From Bauldia sp. (lineage in GTDB: Bacteria > Pseudomonadota > Alphaproteobacteria > Rhizobiales > Kaistiaceae): a stretch of DNA of 64,000 nucleotides. The notes under the pieces were generated by a model. It worked only from the letters and a program-made list of their open reading frames with translations, ran no database searches and was not told the DNA's origin. Numbering within the stretch: the first letter of the stretch is position 1; every line of letters starts with the position of its first letter. Position numbers and translations under genes: made by a program. Shown piece by piece: positions 29,733 through 41,266 of this stretch. The DNA is taken from NCBI GenBank assembly GCA_020849325.1, contig JADLGL010000082.1, forward strand, positions 1 to 64,000, read 5' to 3'.

Positions 29733-30244
29733 CGCGCCGCCCGGTTTCCGCCGCCGGGTCGACATGTTGAACGAAAGGTAACGATTGTCGTCGAGAATCG
29801 CCCTGTACGACCGGACAGGCGCCGTCCGACGATTCCCGACGCGCCGGGCCGCGGTCGAATGCTGCCGGAAATCCCTGCCGATGCAATGTGTTGCGAGCCA
29901 TCCTACCCGCGGACCGACGGACGCTCGCGGTCTGGCGCGGGCTGCCGACGGCGCTCGCTCGGCCGTGATTTGGGACGCGGCGCGCCGCCATTTTGCCCGA
30001 ATCCTGCGCGACTTCGGCCTTGACCGGCCGTCTTTCGGCTGGCTCTATTCACGAGCCGTTGATCGCGCGTCCGGCGGGGACGGAACGCGCTCATCGATGA
30101 GCCGCGGCGCGGTTCGTATGTGCAATTTGCGTTCGCAGGCTTCGGCCTGACGCGGGGATCGAGGGGGCTCATGCACGCCATGCCGTCATCGGCTTGCGAA
30201 GGCCAGTCCGCCCGGGCGAAACGCCACTGCGACGGTGCCCGAGC

Positions 30245-31315
30245 ATGACGGTCGCCCGATCGCTTCGATCGGTCCTTCCCAAGGCGCTTCGCATTGCGAC
30301 GCTGGCGGGGGCAACGGCCATTCTCGCCGCCTGCAATACCAGCGACCGCGCCGGCACGTACTCATCGACCGGCACGGGCATCACCGCGGCCGGCCCCGTT
30401 CCGCATGGCGGCGGCTACGAGCTCGCCAACCAGCGGCCATACACCATCCGCGGCGTGACCTACGTTCCGACCGAGGACCCCAATTATTCGCGTACCGGCG
30501 TTGCCTCCTGGTACGGCACCGACTTCCATGGCGAACTCACCGCAAATGGCGAGCGCTACGACATGACCTCGCTGACGGCGGCGCACAAGACGCTGCCGCT
30601 GCCGAGCTATGTCCGCGTCACCAATCTCGACAACGGCGCGTCCATCGTCGTTCGCGTCAACGATCGTGGTCCGTTCGTCGACGACCGCATCATCGACATG
30701 TCGGCGCAGGCCGCGAACCTCCTCGGCTTCTATGACCGGGGCACCGCCAATGTCCGGGTCGACTATGTCGGCCGGGCGCCCCTCGAAGGCGACGATACCC
30801 AGATGCTGATGGCGACGTACGCGCCGCCGGGCGGCACGTCGAACACCGCCATCGCCTACAACGAGCAGACCCGCACGGTGACGACGTCGGCCGCGACCGG
30901 CCCGCTCCGCCGGGCGTTCAACCCCTTCCAGAACGGCGCCGCCGCGGCGGTCTTCCAGCCGACCGCGGTGCCTGCCGGACAGGACCCGCTCGCGGCGCTG
31001 ACCGACCTGCCGGTGGCGCAGGGCTACGTGGAGCCGCCGCGGCTGTCGCCGGCGCAGCAGGCGCTCCGCGACATCGCCACCGCGACACCCGCCACGACCG
31101 GAAATGTCCTCGTCCAGGTCGGCGTCTTCGGCGACCGGACCAATGTCGACCGCATCGCCGCGATCCTCGGACGCTATGGGACCGTGTCGATCACGGACAT
31201 CCCGGGTGTCGACAGGATTCTCTGGTCGGTGCGGCTGACGGTGCCGTCGGGCGCCGCGCAGGACGCCGTCGCGGCGGCCGTCCAGGCCGGCGCATCCGGC
31301 GCACACGTTCTCTAG
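30245..31315 (+). CDS. rlpA: Septal ring lytic transglycosylase RlpA family protein with C-terminal SPOR-like domain
   Basis: GVASWYGTDFHGELTANGERYDMTSLTAAHKTLPLPSYVRVTNLDNGASIVVRVNDRGPF. Confidence 0.92.
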   Translation: MTVARSLRSVLPKALRIATLAGATAILAACNTSDRAGTYSSTGTGITAAGPVPHGGGYELANQRPYTIRGVTYVPTEDPNYSRTGVASWYGTDFHGELTANGERYDMTSLTAAHKTLPLPSYVRVTNLDNGASIVVRVNDRGPFVDDRIIDMSAQAANLLGFYDRGTANVRVDYVGRAPLEGDDTQMLMATYAPPGGTSNTAIAYNEQTRTVTTSAATGPLRRAFNPFQNGAAAAVFQPTAVPAGQDPLAALTDLPVAQGYVEPPRLSPAQQALRDIATATPATTGNVLVQVGVFGDRTNVDRIAAILGRYGTVSITDIPGVDRILWSVRLTVPSGAAQDAVAAAVQAGASGAHVL

Positions 31316-31359
31316 CTTCGCCGGTTGAAGGCTGCGGCCCGCGGCCATAGCCTCCGGCG

Positions 31360-32538
31360 ATGCGTACGAGAACTACTGCGGGGCTGAAACGGCGCTTCGT
31401 CGTGCTCCTTGTGGCGATGTCGGCGTTCGCCTCCGTCGCGGCGGCGCAGACCGCCCGGCCGTTCACGACCGGGGTCGATCACGCCTTCCTCGTCGACTAC
31501 CAGACGGGCACCGTCCTCTTCCAGAAGGATGCCGACTTCCCCATGCCGCCGGCGAGCATGGCAAAGCTCATGACGATGGCGGTGGTGTTCGGCGCGATCC
31601 GTGCCGGGGAGGCGACGCTCGATGATCGCTTCCGGGTCAGCGAGAACGCGTGGCGGAAGGGGGGCGCCACGTCCGGCGGATCGACGATGTTCGCGGCCGT
31701 CGGCTCTGAGATTCGCCTCGAGGACCTCATCCGCGGCGTCATCGTCCAGTCGGGCAACGACGCCGCGATCGTGATCGCTGAAGGCCTTGCGGGCAGCGAA
31801 GACGCGTTCGCGGTTCGCATGAACGATGAAGCGACGCGGATCGGCCTTGCCGATTCCACGTTCGCCAATGCCACGGGCCTCCCCGACCCGCGCCAGCGCG
31901 TCACGGCGCGCGACCTCGCGCTGCTGGCGGCCTATATCATCCGCGAGTTTCCGGAGTTCTATGCGATCTACAGCGAACGCGAGTTCACCTGGAACGGCAT
32001 CACCCAGCGGAACCGCAATCCGCTCCTTGGCATGAACATCGGCGCCGACGGCATGAAGACCGGCTACACGGAAGAATCCGGCTACGGCCTCGTCGCGTCG
32101 ACGGTACGCGACGGGCGGCGGCTCATTGCGGTCATCAACGGGGCGGACACCGAGGCCGAGCGCGCGGCCGAAGCGCGCGCGCTTCTCGACTGGGGCTACG
32201 ATTCTTTCCGCATGGTGTCGCTGTTCCACGCCGGCGAGATTCTTGCCGAGGCGCCGGTCTTCGGTGGCGACGCGGCCTCGATCGGCCTTCGCATTGTCGA
32301 GGCCATTCCGGTGCTCCTGCCGGTGGAAGGGGCGGGGACCGTGTCGGCGCGCGTCGTCTATTCCGGTCCAATCCCCGCGCCGATCGAGGCCGGGGAGCTG
32401 GTCGGGCGGATCGAGATCCTCGTCGACGACGCCGTGGTGGCGCAGCGGCCGCTCGTCGCCGACCGCGGCGTCGGGGCGGGGACCATGCCGCAGCGCGCCC
32501 TCGACGCGCTCGGCAACCTGTTCGCGGGCGTCAGATGA
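31360..32538 (+). CDS. D-alanyl-D-alanine carboxypeptidase (PBP5/6 family)
   Basis: PPASMAKLMTM (SxxK), SGNDA (SxN), KTGYTEESGYGL (KTG). Confidence 0.95.
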   Translation: MRTRTTAGLKRRFVVLLVAMSAFASVAAAQTARPFTTGVDHAFLVDYQTGTVLFQKDADFPMPPASMAKLMTMAVVFGAIRAGEATLDDRFRVSENAWRKGGATSGGSTMFAAVGSEIRLEDLIRGVIVQSGNDAAIVIAEGLAGSEDAFAVRMNDEATRIGLADSTFANATGLPDPRQRVTARDLALLAAYIIREFPEFYAIYSEREFTWNGITQRNRNPLLGMNIGADGMKTGYTEESGYGLVASTVRDGRRLIAVINGADTEAERAAEARALLDWGYDSFRMVSLFHAGEILAEAPVFGGDAASIGLRIVEAIPVLLPVEGAGTVSARVVYSGPIPAPIEAGELVGRIEILVDDAVVAQRPLVADRGVGAGTMPQRALDALGNLFAGVR

Positions 32539-33218
32539 ACCAGAGGCCTGCAACCGCTGCCGAACGCGGCCGCTTCGTAACGTTCGAGGGCGGGGAGGGG
32601 GCCGGGAAGACCACCCAGCTGCTCCGCCTCGCCAAAAACCTCGGCGCCGCCGGGATCAGCGTGACGACGACGCGCGAGCCGGGCGGGACGCCCGCGGCCG
32701 AGGCGATCCGGAAATTCCTCCTGTCCGGGGCGGCGCGGTCGCTCGGCCCCGAGGCCGAGGCGCTCCTTTTCGCAGCCGCGCGGGCCGACCATCTCGACAA
32801 GCTGATCCGTCCGGCGCTGACGCAGGGGAGCTGGGTGCTGTGCGACCGGTTCACGGACTCGACGCGTGCCTACCAGGGCGCGGCCGGCGTCGATCCCGAC
32901 CTCATCGAGGCGCTGGAGCGCATCGCGGTGTGGCCGACCACGCCCGACCTCACCCTCATCCTCGACCTTCCCGTCGAAATCGGCCTCGTGCGGGTGGCAG
33001 CCCGCGCCGCGGCGGCCGAGATACTCCCCGACCGCTTCGAGCGCGATACCGTCGCCGAACACCAGCGCCGGCGGCGCATCTTCCTCGAGATCGCCGCGGC
33101 CGAGCCGGAGCGGTGCGTCGTCCTCGACGCGTCGCGGCCCGAGGGGGAAGTTGCCGAGATCATCTGGCGGACGGTGCGCGAGAGGCTATCGGTGGCCGAG
33201 GCGGCAATCGATGGCTGA
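32535..33218 (+). CDS. tmk: Thymidylate kinase
   Basis: RFVTFEGGEGAGKTTQLLRLAKNL...TREPGGTPAAEAIRKFLL...CDRFTDSTRAYQG. Confidence 0.96.
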   Translation: MNQRPATAAERGRFVTFEGGEGAGKTTQLLRLAKNLGAAGISVTTTREPGGTPAAEAIRKFLLSGAARSLGPEAEALLFAAARADHLDKLIRPALTQGSWVLCDRFTDSTRAYQGAAGVDPDLIEALERIAVWPTTPDLTLILDLPVEIGLVRVAARAAAAEILPDRFERDTVAEHQRRRRIFLEIAAAEPERCVVLDASRPEGEVAEIIWRTVRERLSVAEAAIDG

Positions 33219-34290
33219 CACCGACGAAATCCCTCCGCTCGATGCGCTCGAAGGCTGGCCGATGTCGGAGCAGCAATCGGCCTGGCTCGGCCGGCCGGGC
33301 GCGGAAGAGACGCTGCTGCGCGCCTATGCCGGCGGGCGGATGCACCACGCCTGGATCCTCGCCGGACCGCGCGGCATCGGCAAGGCGACGCTCGCCTTCC
33401 GCTTCGCCCGCTTCGTCCTCGCCAATCCCGATCCGGCGCCCGCGATGGCAGGCCGCGGCTCGCTCGCCATCGACCCCGCTTCGCGGACGTTCCGGCAGGT
33501 CGCGGCCGGCGCGCACCCGAACCTCCTCGTCCTCCGCCGCCCGTGGGACGACAAGGCGAAGAAGTACCGGACCCAGCTCCTCGTCGACGAAATCCGCCGC
33601 ATCCAGGGCTTTTTCGGCTCGACCGCCGGGGAAGGGGGCTGGCGTATCGCGATCGTCGATACCGCCGACGATCTCAACGACAATGCCGCGAACGCCCTCC
33701 TGAAGACGCTCGAAGAGCCGCCGGCCCGGTCGCTGTTCCTCCTCGTCGCGAGCCGGCCCGGCAAGCTTCTGCCGACCATCCGCTCGCGCTGCCGCCGGCT
33801 CGATCTCGCGCCGCTCGAGACGGACGTCATCGCCGCGGCTCTTCAGGAGGCCAACCCCGGCGCAGAACCGCAGGACGTCCGTCTCGCGGCCGTCCTCGGC
33901 AATGGCAGCCTCCGCACGGCGATCCAGCTGTTCGACGGGGAGGGGGTCGAGACGTTCCGGACCTTCCAGAGCCTCGCCTCGACGCTGCCGGACGTCGACT
34001 TCGCCGGCGTCCACTTCCTCGCCGACCGCATCAGCGCCCGCGGCAAGGAGGATGCGTTCGCCGGTTTCATGGAGGGTCTCGAAGGCTGGCTGTCGCGGCG
34101 GGTCCGTGGCGAGCCGGAGCCGGACGGCGGCCGCATCTCCGACAGCACCGCGGCAGCCTCGCTTGCGGGCTGGGCGGACGTATGGGAAAAGGCCGCGGAT
34201 TCAGCGTTCCAGGCCGAGGAATACAACCTCGACCGGAAACAGGTGGTCCTGCAGATATTCATGGCCCTCGCCCGCGCCGCCCGAATGTGA
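33211..34290 (+). CDS. holB: DNA polymerase III subunit delta'
   Basis: [26 protein letters not shown]...[35 protein letters not shown]. Confidence 0.93.
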   Translation: MADTDEIPPLDALEGWPMSEQQSAWLGRPGAEETLLRAYAGGRMHHAWILAGPRGIGKATLAFRFARFVLANPDPAPAMAGRGSLAIDPASRTFRQVAAGAHPNLLVLRRPWDDKAKKYRTQLLVDEIRRIQGFFGSTAGEGGWRIAIVDTADDLNDNAANALLKTLEEPPARSLFLLVASRPGKLLPTIRSRCRRLDLAPLETDVIAAALQEANPGAEPQDVRLAAVLGNGSLRTAIQLFDGEGVETFRTFQSLASTLPDVDFAGVHFLADRISARGKEDAFAGFMEGLEGWLSRRVRGEPEPDGGRISDSTAAASLAGWADVWEKAADSAFQAEEYNLDRKQVVLQIFMALARAARM

Positions 34291-34357
34291 CGTGTCCGAG
34301 CCCGGAGCTTCCGGGACCCGCATTGCGCCGACATTTCACGTCCGAGGCGAGAGCCCG

Positions 34358-35896
34358 ATGAACCGCCCGAAATTCTACATCACCACTGCCATCGCCTACC
34401 CCAATGGCAGCCCGCATATCGGCCACGCCTACGAAGCGCTGGCGACCGACGCGCTCGCCCGCTTCAAGCGGCTCGACGGCCATGACGTCCACTTCCTCAC
34501 CGGCACCGACGAGCACGGCATCAAGATGGTGCAGACGGCGGCGCGCGAAGGCCTGTCGGCGCGCGAGCTCGCGGACCGGAACGTGCCGAAATTCCGCGAA
34601 ATGGTGGCGGCGCTCGGCTGTTCCAACGACGATTTCATCCGCACCACCGAGCCGCGCCATCACACGGCCTCGCAGGAAATCTGGCGCCGGATGGCGGCCA
34701 ATGGCGACATCTACAAGGACGCCTATTCCGGCTGGTACTCGGTGCGCGACGAGGCCTACTACGACGAAGGCGAGACGGAAGTCCGCCCGGACGGCGTCCG
34801 CTACGGCCCGCAGGGCACGCCCGTCGAATGGGTCGAGGAGGAGAGCTATTTCTTCCGCCTCTCGGCCTACCAGGACCGGCTCCTCGCGCACTACCGCGAC
34901 AACCCCGATTTCATCGGGCCGGCCGAACGGCGGAACGAGGTGGTGAGCTTCGTCGAGGGCGGACTGCGCGACCTTTCGATCTCGCGCACGACCTTCAGCT
35001 GGGGCATCCCGGTGCCGGACGATCCGCGCCATGTGATGTATGTCTGGGTCGACGCGCTGACGAACTACATCACCGGCGTCGGCTTCCCGCACGACGTCCG
35101 GAGGCTCGAGAAATGGTGGCCGGCCGACCTCCACGTCATCGGCAAGGACATCGTGCGCTTCCATGCGGTCTACTGGCCGGCCTTCCTCATGTCGGCCCGG
35201 ATCGCGCCGCCGAAGCGTGTCTTCGCCCACGGTTTCCTGTTCAACCGCGGGGAGAAGATGTCGAAGTCGGTCGGCAACGTCGTCGACCCCTTCGCGCTGA
35301 TCGAGGCGTATGGCCGCGACCAGGTCCGCTATTTCTTCCTCCGCGAGGTGCCGTTCGGGCAGGACGGCAGCTACAGCACGGACGCCATCGTCAACCGCAT
35401 CAACGCGGACCTTGCCAACGATCTCGGCAATCTCGCGCAACGCTCGCTGTCGATGATCGCGAAGAACTGCGAGGGCAGGGCGCCGGCCCCCGGCGCGCTG
35501 ACGGAAGCCGACCGCGCGATCCTCGCCGTCGCCGACGGGCTGCTCGCGACCTGCCGGGCGGCGATGGACGGCCAGCAGATCCACCAGGCGCTTGCCGCGA
35601 TCTGGGGCGTGATCGGCGACGCCAACCGCTATTTCGCCGCCGAGGAGCCATGGAAGCTCAAGGACGATCCGGAGCGGCGGGCGACCGTCCTCTGGGTGAC
35701 GGCCGAGCTCGTCCGCATTTTCGCGATCCTCGTCCAGCCGGTCATGCCCGACGCGGCGGCGCGCTTCCTGACCTTCCTCGGCATTCCGGAGGATCAGCGG
35801 AGTTTTGCTTCGCTTGGGACGCGGCTCGTGGCCGGTACGCCGCTGCCGGCGCCATCCGGCGTGTTTCCGCGCGTGGAGCGGCCGGCGGCCTCGTAG
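34358..35896 (+). CDS. metG: Methionyl-tRNA synthetase
   Basis: [48 protein letters not shown]...[13 protein letters not shown]. Confidence 0.97.
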   Translation: MNRPKFYITTAIAYPNGSPHIGHAYEALATDALARFKRLDGHDVHFLTGTDEHGIKMVQTAAREGLSARELADRNVPKFREMVAALGCSNDDFIRTTEPRHHTASQEIWRRMAANGDIYKDAYSGWYSVRDEAYYDEGETEVRPDGVRYGPQGTPVEWVEEESYFFRLSAYQDRLLAHYRDNPDFIGPAERRNEVVSFVEGGLRDLSISRTTFSWGIPVPDDPRHVMYVWVDALTNYITGVGFPHDVRRLEKWWPADLHVIGKDIVRFHAVYWPAFLMSARIAPPKRVFAHGFLFNRGEKMSKSVGNVVDPFALIEAYGRDQVRYFFLREVPFGQDGSYSTDAIVNRINADLANDLGNLAQRSLSMIAKNCEGRAPAPGALTEADRAILAVADGLLATCRAAMDGQQIHQALAAIWGVIGDANRYFAAEEPWKLKDDPERRATVLWVTAELVRIFAILVQPVMPDAAARFLTFLGIPEDQRSFASLGTRLVAGTPLPAPSGVFPRVERPAAS

Positions 35897-36017
35897 CCAC
35901 CAAGCGATCACCGTCGCAATCACAGCCAATCCCGTCGTTCCGCGGCCGCGCAGCGGGTGACGCCAATATGCAGGAACCCATTGTTCCACCGACGGGAATC
36001 GGCCGAGCTGCGGCTTG

Positions 36018-36082
36018 GTGCGCGCCGTGCCAGGGGAACGAAGGGTTCCGGCTCTCCGCTTCGCTCCGGCCGGAACGACGGA
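36018..36082. repeat. Dispersed repeat, copy B
   Basis: Near-copy of 4604-4668; TTCCGGC...GCCGGAA inverted repeat. Confidence 0.75.
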
Positions 36083-36171
36083 TTGCTTCTGGCGTGGTGA
36101 GCTCATGCTGGGCGACCAGCCATGCGCGCCCCGCGTTGACCCTTTGGCCGCCACGTGGCACGCACCGCGGC

Positions 36172-36948
36172 ATGCTCGTCGATAGTCACTGCCACCTCGA
36201 TTTCCCCGACTTCGAAGCCGACCGCACTGCCATCATCGACCGCGCGCGTGCCGCCGGCGTGGGGATCATGGTGACGATCTCGACGCGCGTCCGTCAGTTC
36301 GAACGGCTTCGCGCCATCATCGACGCCAATGACGGCATCTATGCCTCGATCGGAACGCACCCGCACAACGCCGCCGAGGAGCTCGACGTCACCACCGACG
36401 ATCTCATCGAATTCACCCGCCACCCGAAGGTCGTGGCCATCGGCGAAGCGGGGCTGGACTACCACTATGACGGCGACCCGGTCGCCCAGGCCGAAGGGCT
36501 CCGCCGCCACATCGCCGCGGCACGGATGACCGGCCTGCCGCTCGTCATCCACGCCCGCGACGCCGACGAGGACATGGCGCGGATCCTGCGGGAAGAGGCA
36601 GGGAAGGGGCCCTTCCCCGCCATTCTCCACTGCTTCTCCTCGGGCCGCGATCTCGCGATGACCGGGGTCGAGCTCGGTTTTCATGTTTCGTTCTCCGGCA
36701 TCATCACGTTCAAGCGGACGGAGGCGCTGCGCGCGATCGCGGCCGAGGTGCCGGCCGATCGGCTCCTCGTCGAAACGGATGCACCGTACCTTGCGCCGAC
36801 GCCGCATCGCGGCGCGCGCAACGAGCCGGCCTATGTTGCCGAAACCGCGAAGGTTCTCGCCGAGATCCGCGGCGTGACGCCGGAAGCGATCGCGGTGCAG
36901 ACGACCGAGAATTTCCACCGGCTGTTCCGGAAAGTACCACGGGCCTGA
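36172..36948 (+). CDS. TatD family DNase
   Basis: MLVDSHCHLDFPDFEADRTAIIDRARAAGVGIMVTIST...IGEAGLDYHYD...LLVETDAPYLAP. Confidence 0.95.
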   Translation: MLVDSHCHLDFPDFEADRTAIIDRARAAGVGIMVTISTRVRQFERLRAIIDANDGIYASIGTHPHNAAEELDVTTDDLIEFTRHPKVVAIGEAGLDYHYDGDPVAQAEGLRRHIAAARMTGLPLVIHARDADEDMARILREEAGKGPFPAILHCFSSGRDLAMTGVELGFHVSFSGIITFKRTEALRAIAAEVPADRLLVETDAPYLAPTPHRGARNEPAYVAETAKVLAEIRGVTPEAIAVQTTENFHRLFRKVPRA

Positions 36949-36956
36949 GCCGAGAG

Positions 36957-37772
36957 ATGCCCCGTCTTCGCTTCACCATCCTCGGCTGCGGTGCATCGCC
37001 CGGCGTGCCGCGCATCACCGGCGACTGGGGCGCGTGCGATCCGCGCGAGCCAAAAAACCGCCGGACGCGGACTGCGGCGCTGTTCGAGCTGTTCGGCGAC
37101 GCGCCGATGCCGACGCGGCTCGTGGTCGACACCGGACCGGACCTCCGCACGCAGCTCCTGTCGGCCGGCGTCGATGAGCTGCACGGCGTCGTCTACACCC
37201 ACGCGCATGCCGACCACGTCCACGGCATCGACGATCTCCGGGCGTACTGGATCACCGGCGGCGAGCGCCGGACGGTGACGATCTACAGCGACGACGCTAC
37301 CCAGAGCCGCCTCGACGACGGGTTCGGCTACTGTTTCCGCGCGCCGCCCGGAAGCGCCTATCCGCCGTTCCTCCGTCGCTCTCGCATCGTGGCCGGAACG
37401 CCGTTCGAGGTGCCGGGACCCGGCGGGACGATCACGGTGCTGCCGTACGACCAGGCCCATGGCGATATCCGCTCGCTCGGCATCCGCGTCGGGCCCGTGG
37501 CGTATTCGTGCGACTTCAACGACCTGCCGGCCGAGAGCGTGTCGGCCGTCTCGGGCGCCGGGCTCTGGGTGCTCGATGCGCTGCGCCGGGCGCCGCATCC
37601 GGCGCATTGCTCGGTCGCGCAGGCGACGGCGTGGGTCGAGCGCATCCGGCCGAAGCACGCCGTGTTCACGCACATGACCAACGAGCTCGACTACGGCACG
37701 CTGCACCGCGACCTGCCGCCCAACATCGAGCCGGCATATGACGGCATGCGTTTCGAATTCGACGTGGAATAA
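36957..37772 (+). CDS. MBL-fold metallohydrolase (PhnP-like)
   Basis: RFTILGCGASPGVPRITGDWGACDP...YTHAHADHVHGIDDLR. Confidence 0.93.
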   Translation: MPRLRFTILGCGASPGVPRITGDWGACDPREPKNRRTRTAALFELFGDAPMPTRLVVDTGPDLRTQLLSAGVDELHGVVYTHAHADHVHGIDDLRAYWITGGERRTVTIYSDDATQSRLDDGFGYCFRAPPGSAYPPFLRRSRIVAGTPFEVPGPGGTITVLPYDQAHGDIRSLGIRVGPVAYSCDFNDLPAESVSAVSGAGLWVLDALRRAPHPAHCSVAQATAWVERIRPKHAVFTHMTNELDYGTLHRDLPPNIEPAYDGMRFEFDVE

Positions 37773-37890
37773 CGTGAGGCTCCGTTCGGAAGCCGCTGAT
37801 CCGACAACGAAAATAAACTTCGACATGTGACCGCCGACACGATTCTCCGTGGCCATGTTAGTTCCATAATATACCTTATGCGAATCGAGG

Positions 37891-38754
37891 ATGCCGATGT
37901 CTGAGGAGATGAAGCCGTCCCGCGACATCGGCCGGCTGATCGAGATCATGGCCGCCCTCCGCCATCCCGTGACGGGCTGCCCGTGGGACCTCGAGCAGAC
38001 TTTCGCGACCATCGCGCCCTATACGATCGAGGAAGCGTACGAGGTCGCGGATGCGATCGAGCGCGGGGACATGGACGCGCTTCGCGGCGAGCTCGGCGAT
38101 CTCCTGTTCCAGAGCGTCTATCACGCGCGGCTCGCCGAGGAGACCGGTGCGTTCGCGTTCGGCGACGTGGTCGAGGCGATCACCACCAAGATGATCCGCC
38201 GCCATCCCCATGTCTTCGGCGACGCGGTAGCGACGCGCGGGTTCTGGGAGCGCTCGAAGGCCGAGGAGCGGAAGGCCAGGGCCGCGGCGGCGGGCGAGCC
38301 AGTCGGGCTCCTCGACGACGTGCCGGTCACCCTGCCCGGCCTCGCCCGTGCTGTGAAGCTGCAGAAGCGCGCCGCGACCGTCGGCTTCGACTGGACGGAC
38401 CCCGAGACGGTCCTCGACAAGGTCCGCGAGGAGACGGCCGAGATCGCGACGGAAATCGTCGCATCGCCCGTCGACGCGGATCGGGTCGAGGACGAGATTG
38501 GCGATCTTCTTTTCGCCGTCGCCAACCTTGCGCGGCACCTCGAGGTTGATCCCGACGCCGCGCTTCGCCGGACCAACGCCAAGTTCGAACGCCGCTTCCG
38601 CCACATCGAACGCCGCCTCGCCGAACAGGGCCAGCCGATCGCTACGGCCGGCCTGGAGGCGATGGAGGCGCTGTGGATCGAGGCGAAGGGTGCCGAGCGC
38701 GGCGCGTTGACGGCCGGGCTCGGCGAGCCAGCTGCAAGCCGCGACGATAGCTGA
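37891..38754 (+). CDS. mazG: Nucleoside triphosphate pyrophosphohydrolase
   Basis: LRHPVTGCPWDLEQTFATIAPYTIEEAYEVADAIERGDMDALRGELGDLLFQSVYHARLAEE. Confidence 0.96.
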   Translation: MPMSEEMKPSRDIGRLIEIMAALRHPVTGCPWDLEQTFATIAPYTIEEAYEVADAIERGDMDALRGELGDLLFQSVYHARLAEETGAFAFGDVVEAITTKMIRRHPHVFGDAVATRGFWERSKAEERKARAAAAGEPVGLLDDVPVTLPGLARAVKLQKRAATVGFDWTDPETVLDKVREETAEIATEIVASPVDADRVEDEIGDLLFAVANLARHLEVDPDAALRRTNAKFERRFRHIERRLAEQGQPIATAGLEAMEALWIEAKGAERGALTAGLGEPAASRDDS

Positions 38755-38858
38755 CGGCCCGACCTCGCATTCGCCTCCCCTCGGTTGGCCCACGTCCATA
38801 TTGCGGACGGTCGTCAAACTCGGCTATTGTATGTAATATAACTACTCGGAGTGCTGTC

Positions 38859-39104
38859 ATGGAAGAAGCGGTTTCGGCAGCGGACGCCAACCGTCGATTC
38901 TCGCGCATCCTCCGCGGCGTGCGCGAGGGGCATAGCTATGTCGTGACGAGCCATGGACGGCCCGTTGCGCGCATCGTTCCCGCCGACGAGGGGGAAGGCG
39001 TGGTTTCCGGCGCACGCGCCTCACTGCTGTCGCGCCTCGGACGCCAGCCTGTCTTCGATGCCGGGCGCTGGACACGCGACGAACTCTATGAGGACGACCG
39101 TTGA
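38859..39104 (+). CDS. Phd/YefM-family antitoxin
   Basis: VSAADANRRFSRILRGVREGHSYVVTSHGRPVARIVPA; 4-nt overlap with downstream PIN gene. Confidence 0.88.
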   Translation: MEEAVSAADANRRFSRILRGVREGHSYVVTSHGRPVARIVPADEGEGVVSGARASLLSRLGRQPVFDAGRWTRDELYEDDR

Positions 39105-39559
39105 AGGTCGCTCTCGACACGAACATCCTTGCCTATGCGGAGGGCATGAACGGCGTCGAGAAACGGGACATTGCTCTCGAGCTGGTGCGCCGGCTGCCGC
39201 AGCAGGCGACCGTCATTCCCGTTCAGGTTCTGGGCGAGCTTTTCAATGTTCTGACGCGCAAGGGCGGTAGGTCGCGAACCGACGCTCGCGAGTCGCAGCT
39301 GGGCTGGCGGGATGCCTTTCCGGTCATCGAGACCGCGCCGGATGTCATGCTGACTGCCGCCGACCTCTCAACCGCTCACCAGTTCGGCATCTGGGATGCG
39401 GTCATTCTCTCGGTCGCGTCGCACGCCGGCTGTCGGCTGCTTCTGTCTGAAGACCTTCAAGACAGTTTCACATGGGGCGGTGTGACGATCGTGAATCCCT
39501 TCGCCTTTCCCCGGCATGACCTGCTCGAATCGCTGTTGGTCATCGGCGACGACGGCTAG
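39101..39559 (+). CDS. PIN-domain toxin (VapC-like)
   Basis: MKVALDTNILAYAEG...VIPVQVLGELFNVL...FGIWDAVILSVASHAGCRLLLSEDLQD. Confidence 0.9.
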   Translation: MKVALDTNILAYAEGMNGVEKRDIALELVRRLPQQATVIPVQVLGELFNVLTRKGGRSRTDARESQLGWRDAFPVIETAPDVMLTAADLSTAHQFGIWDAVILSVASHAGCRLLLSEDLQDSFTWGGVTIVNPFAFPRHDLLESLLVIGDDG

Positions 39560-40914
39560 TGCCGCGTCTCCGGCGTGGCGGACGGGAAGCGCTTCCGGAA
39601 GGCCGTGACGGACCGGGCGGCGACGCGGACGCGGAGGTCGCTCGATCCGTCGTCGCGATCGGCGCGGTCGAGCACCTCTCCCAGTTCGTAGAGGAAATGG
39701 AGGTCTGCGAGGTCGGCGCCTTCGAGGTGCACGGCGAACACATCGCGGCCGGCGTGGAGGTGCTCTTCGATGAGGGCGAGGAGTTCGGGAATCCCCTCCC
39801 CGGTCAGCGCGGATACGCCGATCGTGGCGAGCGAGGTGCCACCCGTCGTTGCCTTCACGGCCTCGAGCGTTGCCGGCGGACGGAGGAGGTCGATCTTGTT
39901 CCAGACCTCGATGATCCGGGTCGGATCGGTCGGGTCGACGCCGAGCTGTTCGAGGACGCTGGCGACGTCGGCCGCCTGCACCTTGGTGTCGGGATGGGCG
40001 ATGTCGCGGACGTGGAGGATCACGTCGGCCTCGATGACCTCTTCCAGCGTCGCGCGGAAGGCGGCTACGAGGTGGGTCGGCAGCTCCGAGATGAAGCCCA
40101 CGGTGTCGGAGACGAGGATTTCCGTGCCGTGCGGCAGGCGCGAGCGGCGGAGCGTCGGGTCGAGTGTCGCGAAGAGGAGATCCTCGGCGCGGGTGCCGGC
40201 ATTGGTCAGCGCATTGAAGAGCGTCGATTTTCCGGCGTTGGTGTAGCCGACGAGCGCCACTACCGGCCGGTCGAGCCGCTTCCGGTTGGTCCGCTGCAGC
40301 CGGCGGCTCCGGGCGACGCCTTCGAGCTCGTGCTCGATGCGCGCGATACGTTCGTCGATCTGCCGGCGGTCGGCTTCGATCTGCGTCTCGCCGGGGCCGC
40401 CGAGGAAGCCGAAGCCGCCGCGCTGACGCTCGAGGTGGGTCCACGACCGCACGAGGCGGCTGCGCTGGTAGTTGAGGTGCGCGAGCTCCACCTGCAGCCG
40501 GCCTTCGGCCGTCTGGGCACGCTCGCCGAAGATCTCGAGGATGAGACCGGTGCGGTCGATGACCTTGGTCTTCCACTCCTTTTCGAGATTGCGCTGCTGG
40601 ACGGGCGAAAGGACGTGGTCGACCACCACGAGGCCCACCTCGTCGGCGGCCACCCTGCCCCTGATCTCGTCCACCTTGCCGGTGCCGAACAGCGTCGCCG
40701 GCCGGTACCCCGAAAGTGGCACAGCTGCGCCTTCGACGACATCGAGGCTGATGGCCGCGGCAAGGCCCACCGCCTCCTCGACCCGGCCTTCCAGCGGCCG
40801 CACCGGCTCGGCGTCGGTGGCGGCGCCGTGCCCGGAGCCGCGGAGATACGGCACGAAGACGAGCGTCCGCGTCCCGCGCGAGACGTCGCCGTGCTGCGTT
40901 CCCTGCCCCGTCAA
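39556..40914 (-). CDS. hflX: GTPase HflX
   Basis: [71 protein letters not shown]...[18 protein letters not shown]. Confidence 0.97.
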   Translation of the reverse strand: MTGQGTQHGDVSRGTRTLVFVPYLRGSGHGAATDAEPVRPLEGRVEEAVGLAAAISLDVVEGAAVPLSGYRPATLFGTGKVDEIRGRVAADEVGLVVVDHVLSPVQQRNLEKEWKTKVIDRTGLILEIFGERAQTAEGRLQVELAHLNYQRSRLVRSWTHLERQRGGFGFLGGPGETQIEADRRQIDERIARIEHELEGVARSRRLQRTNRKRLDRPVVALVGYTNAGKSTLFNALTNAGTRAEDLLFATLDPTLRRSRLPHGTEILVSDTVGFISELPTHLVAAFRATLEEVIEADVILHVRDIAHPDTKVQAADVASVLEQLGVDPTDPTRIIEVWNKIDLLRPPATLEAVKATTGGTSLATIGVSALTGEGIPELLALIEEHLHAGRDVFAVHLEGADLADLHFLYELGEVLDRADRDDGSSDLRVRVAARSVTAFRKRFPSATPETRH

Positions 40915-41162
40915 GTGCCGGCCGGCTCCTCGTCGTCGGGCTCGAACAGCTGCAGCGGCGTCGCCGGCATGATCGTCGAGATGGCGTGCTTGTAGACGAG
41001 CTGCGAATGGCCATCCCGTCGCAGCAGCACGCAGAAATTGTCGAACCAGGTCACCACGCCCTGAAGCTTGACGCCGTTGACGAGGAACACCGTCAGCGGG
41101 GTCTTGTGCTTGCGGACATAGTTGAGGAACGTATCCTGGAGGTTCTGAGTACGCTCCGCCAT
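40911..41162 (-). CDS. hfq: RNA chaperone Hfq
   Basis: [66 protein letters not shown]. Confidence 0.98.
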   Translation of the reverse strand: MAERTQNLQDTFLNYVRKHKTPLTVFLVNGVKLQGVVTWFDNFCVLLRRDGHSQLVYKHAISTIMPATPLQLFEPDDEEPAGT

Positions 41163-41266
41163 TCCGGTTGCTCTTTTCTGGTTGTTATTCAATGATTTGG
41201 CGTGAGTGCCTCACGGCGGCCGACCCAGCGGGATCATGCCCGAGCAATCGGTAGCCGCTGGAAGAC

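Noticed and set aside
29785-30150. 121-aa + strand ORF before rlpA
   Set aside because: Arg/Ala-rich translation without domain, SD or family resemblance
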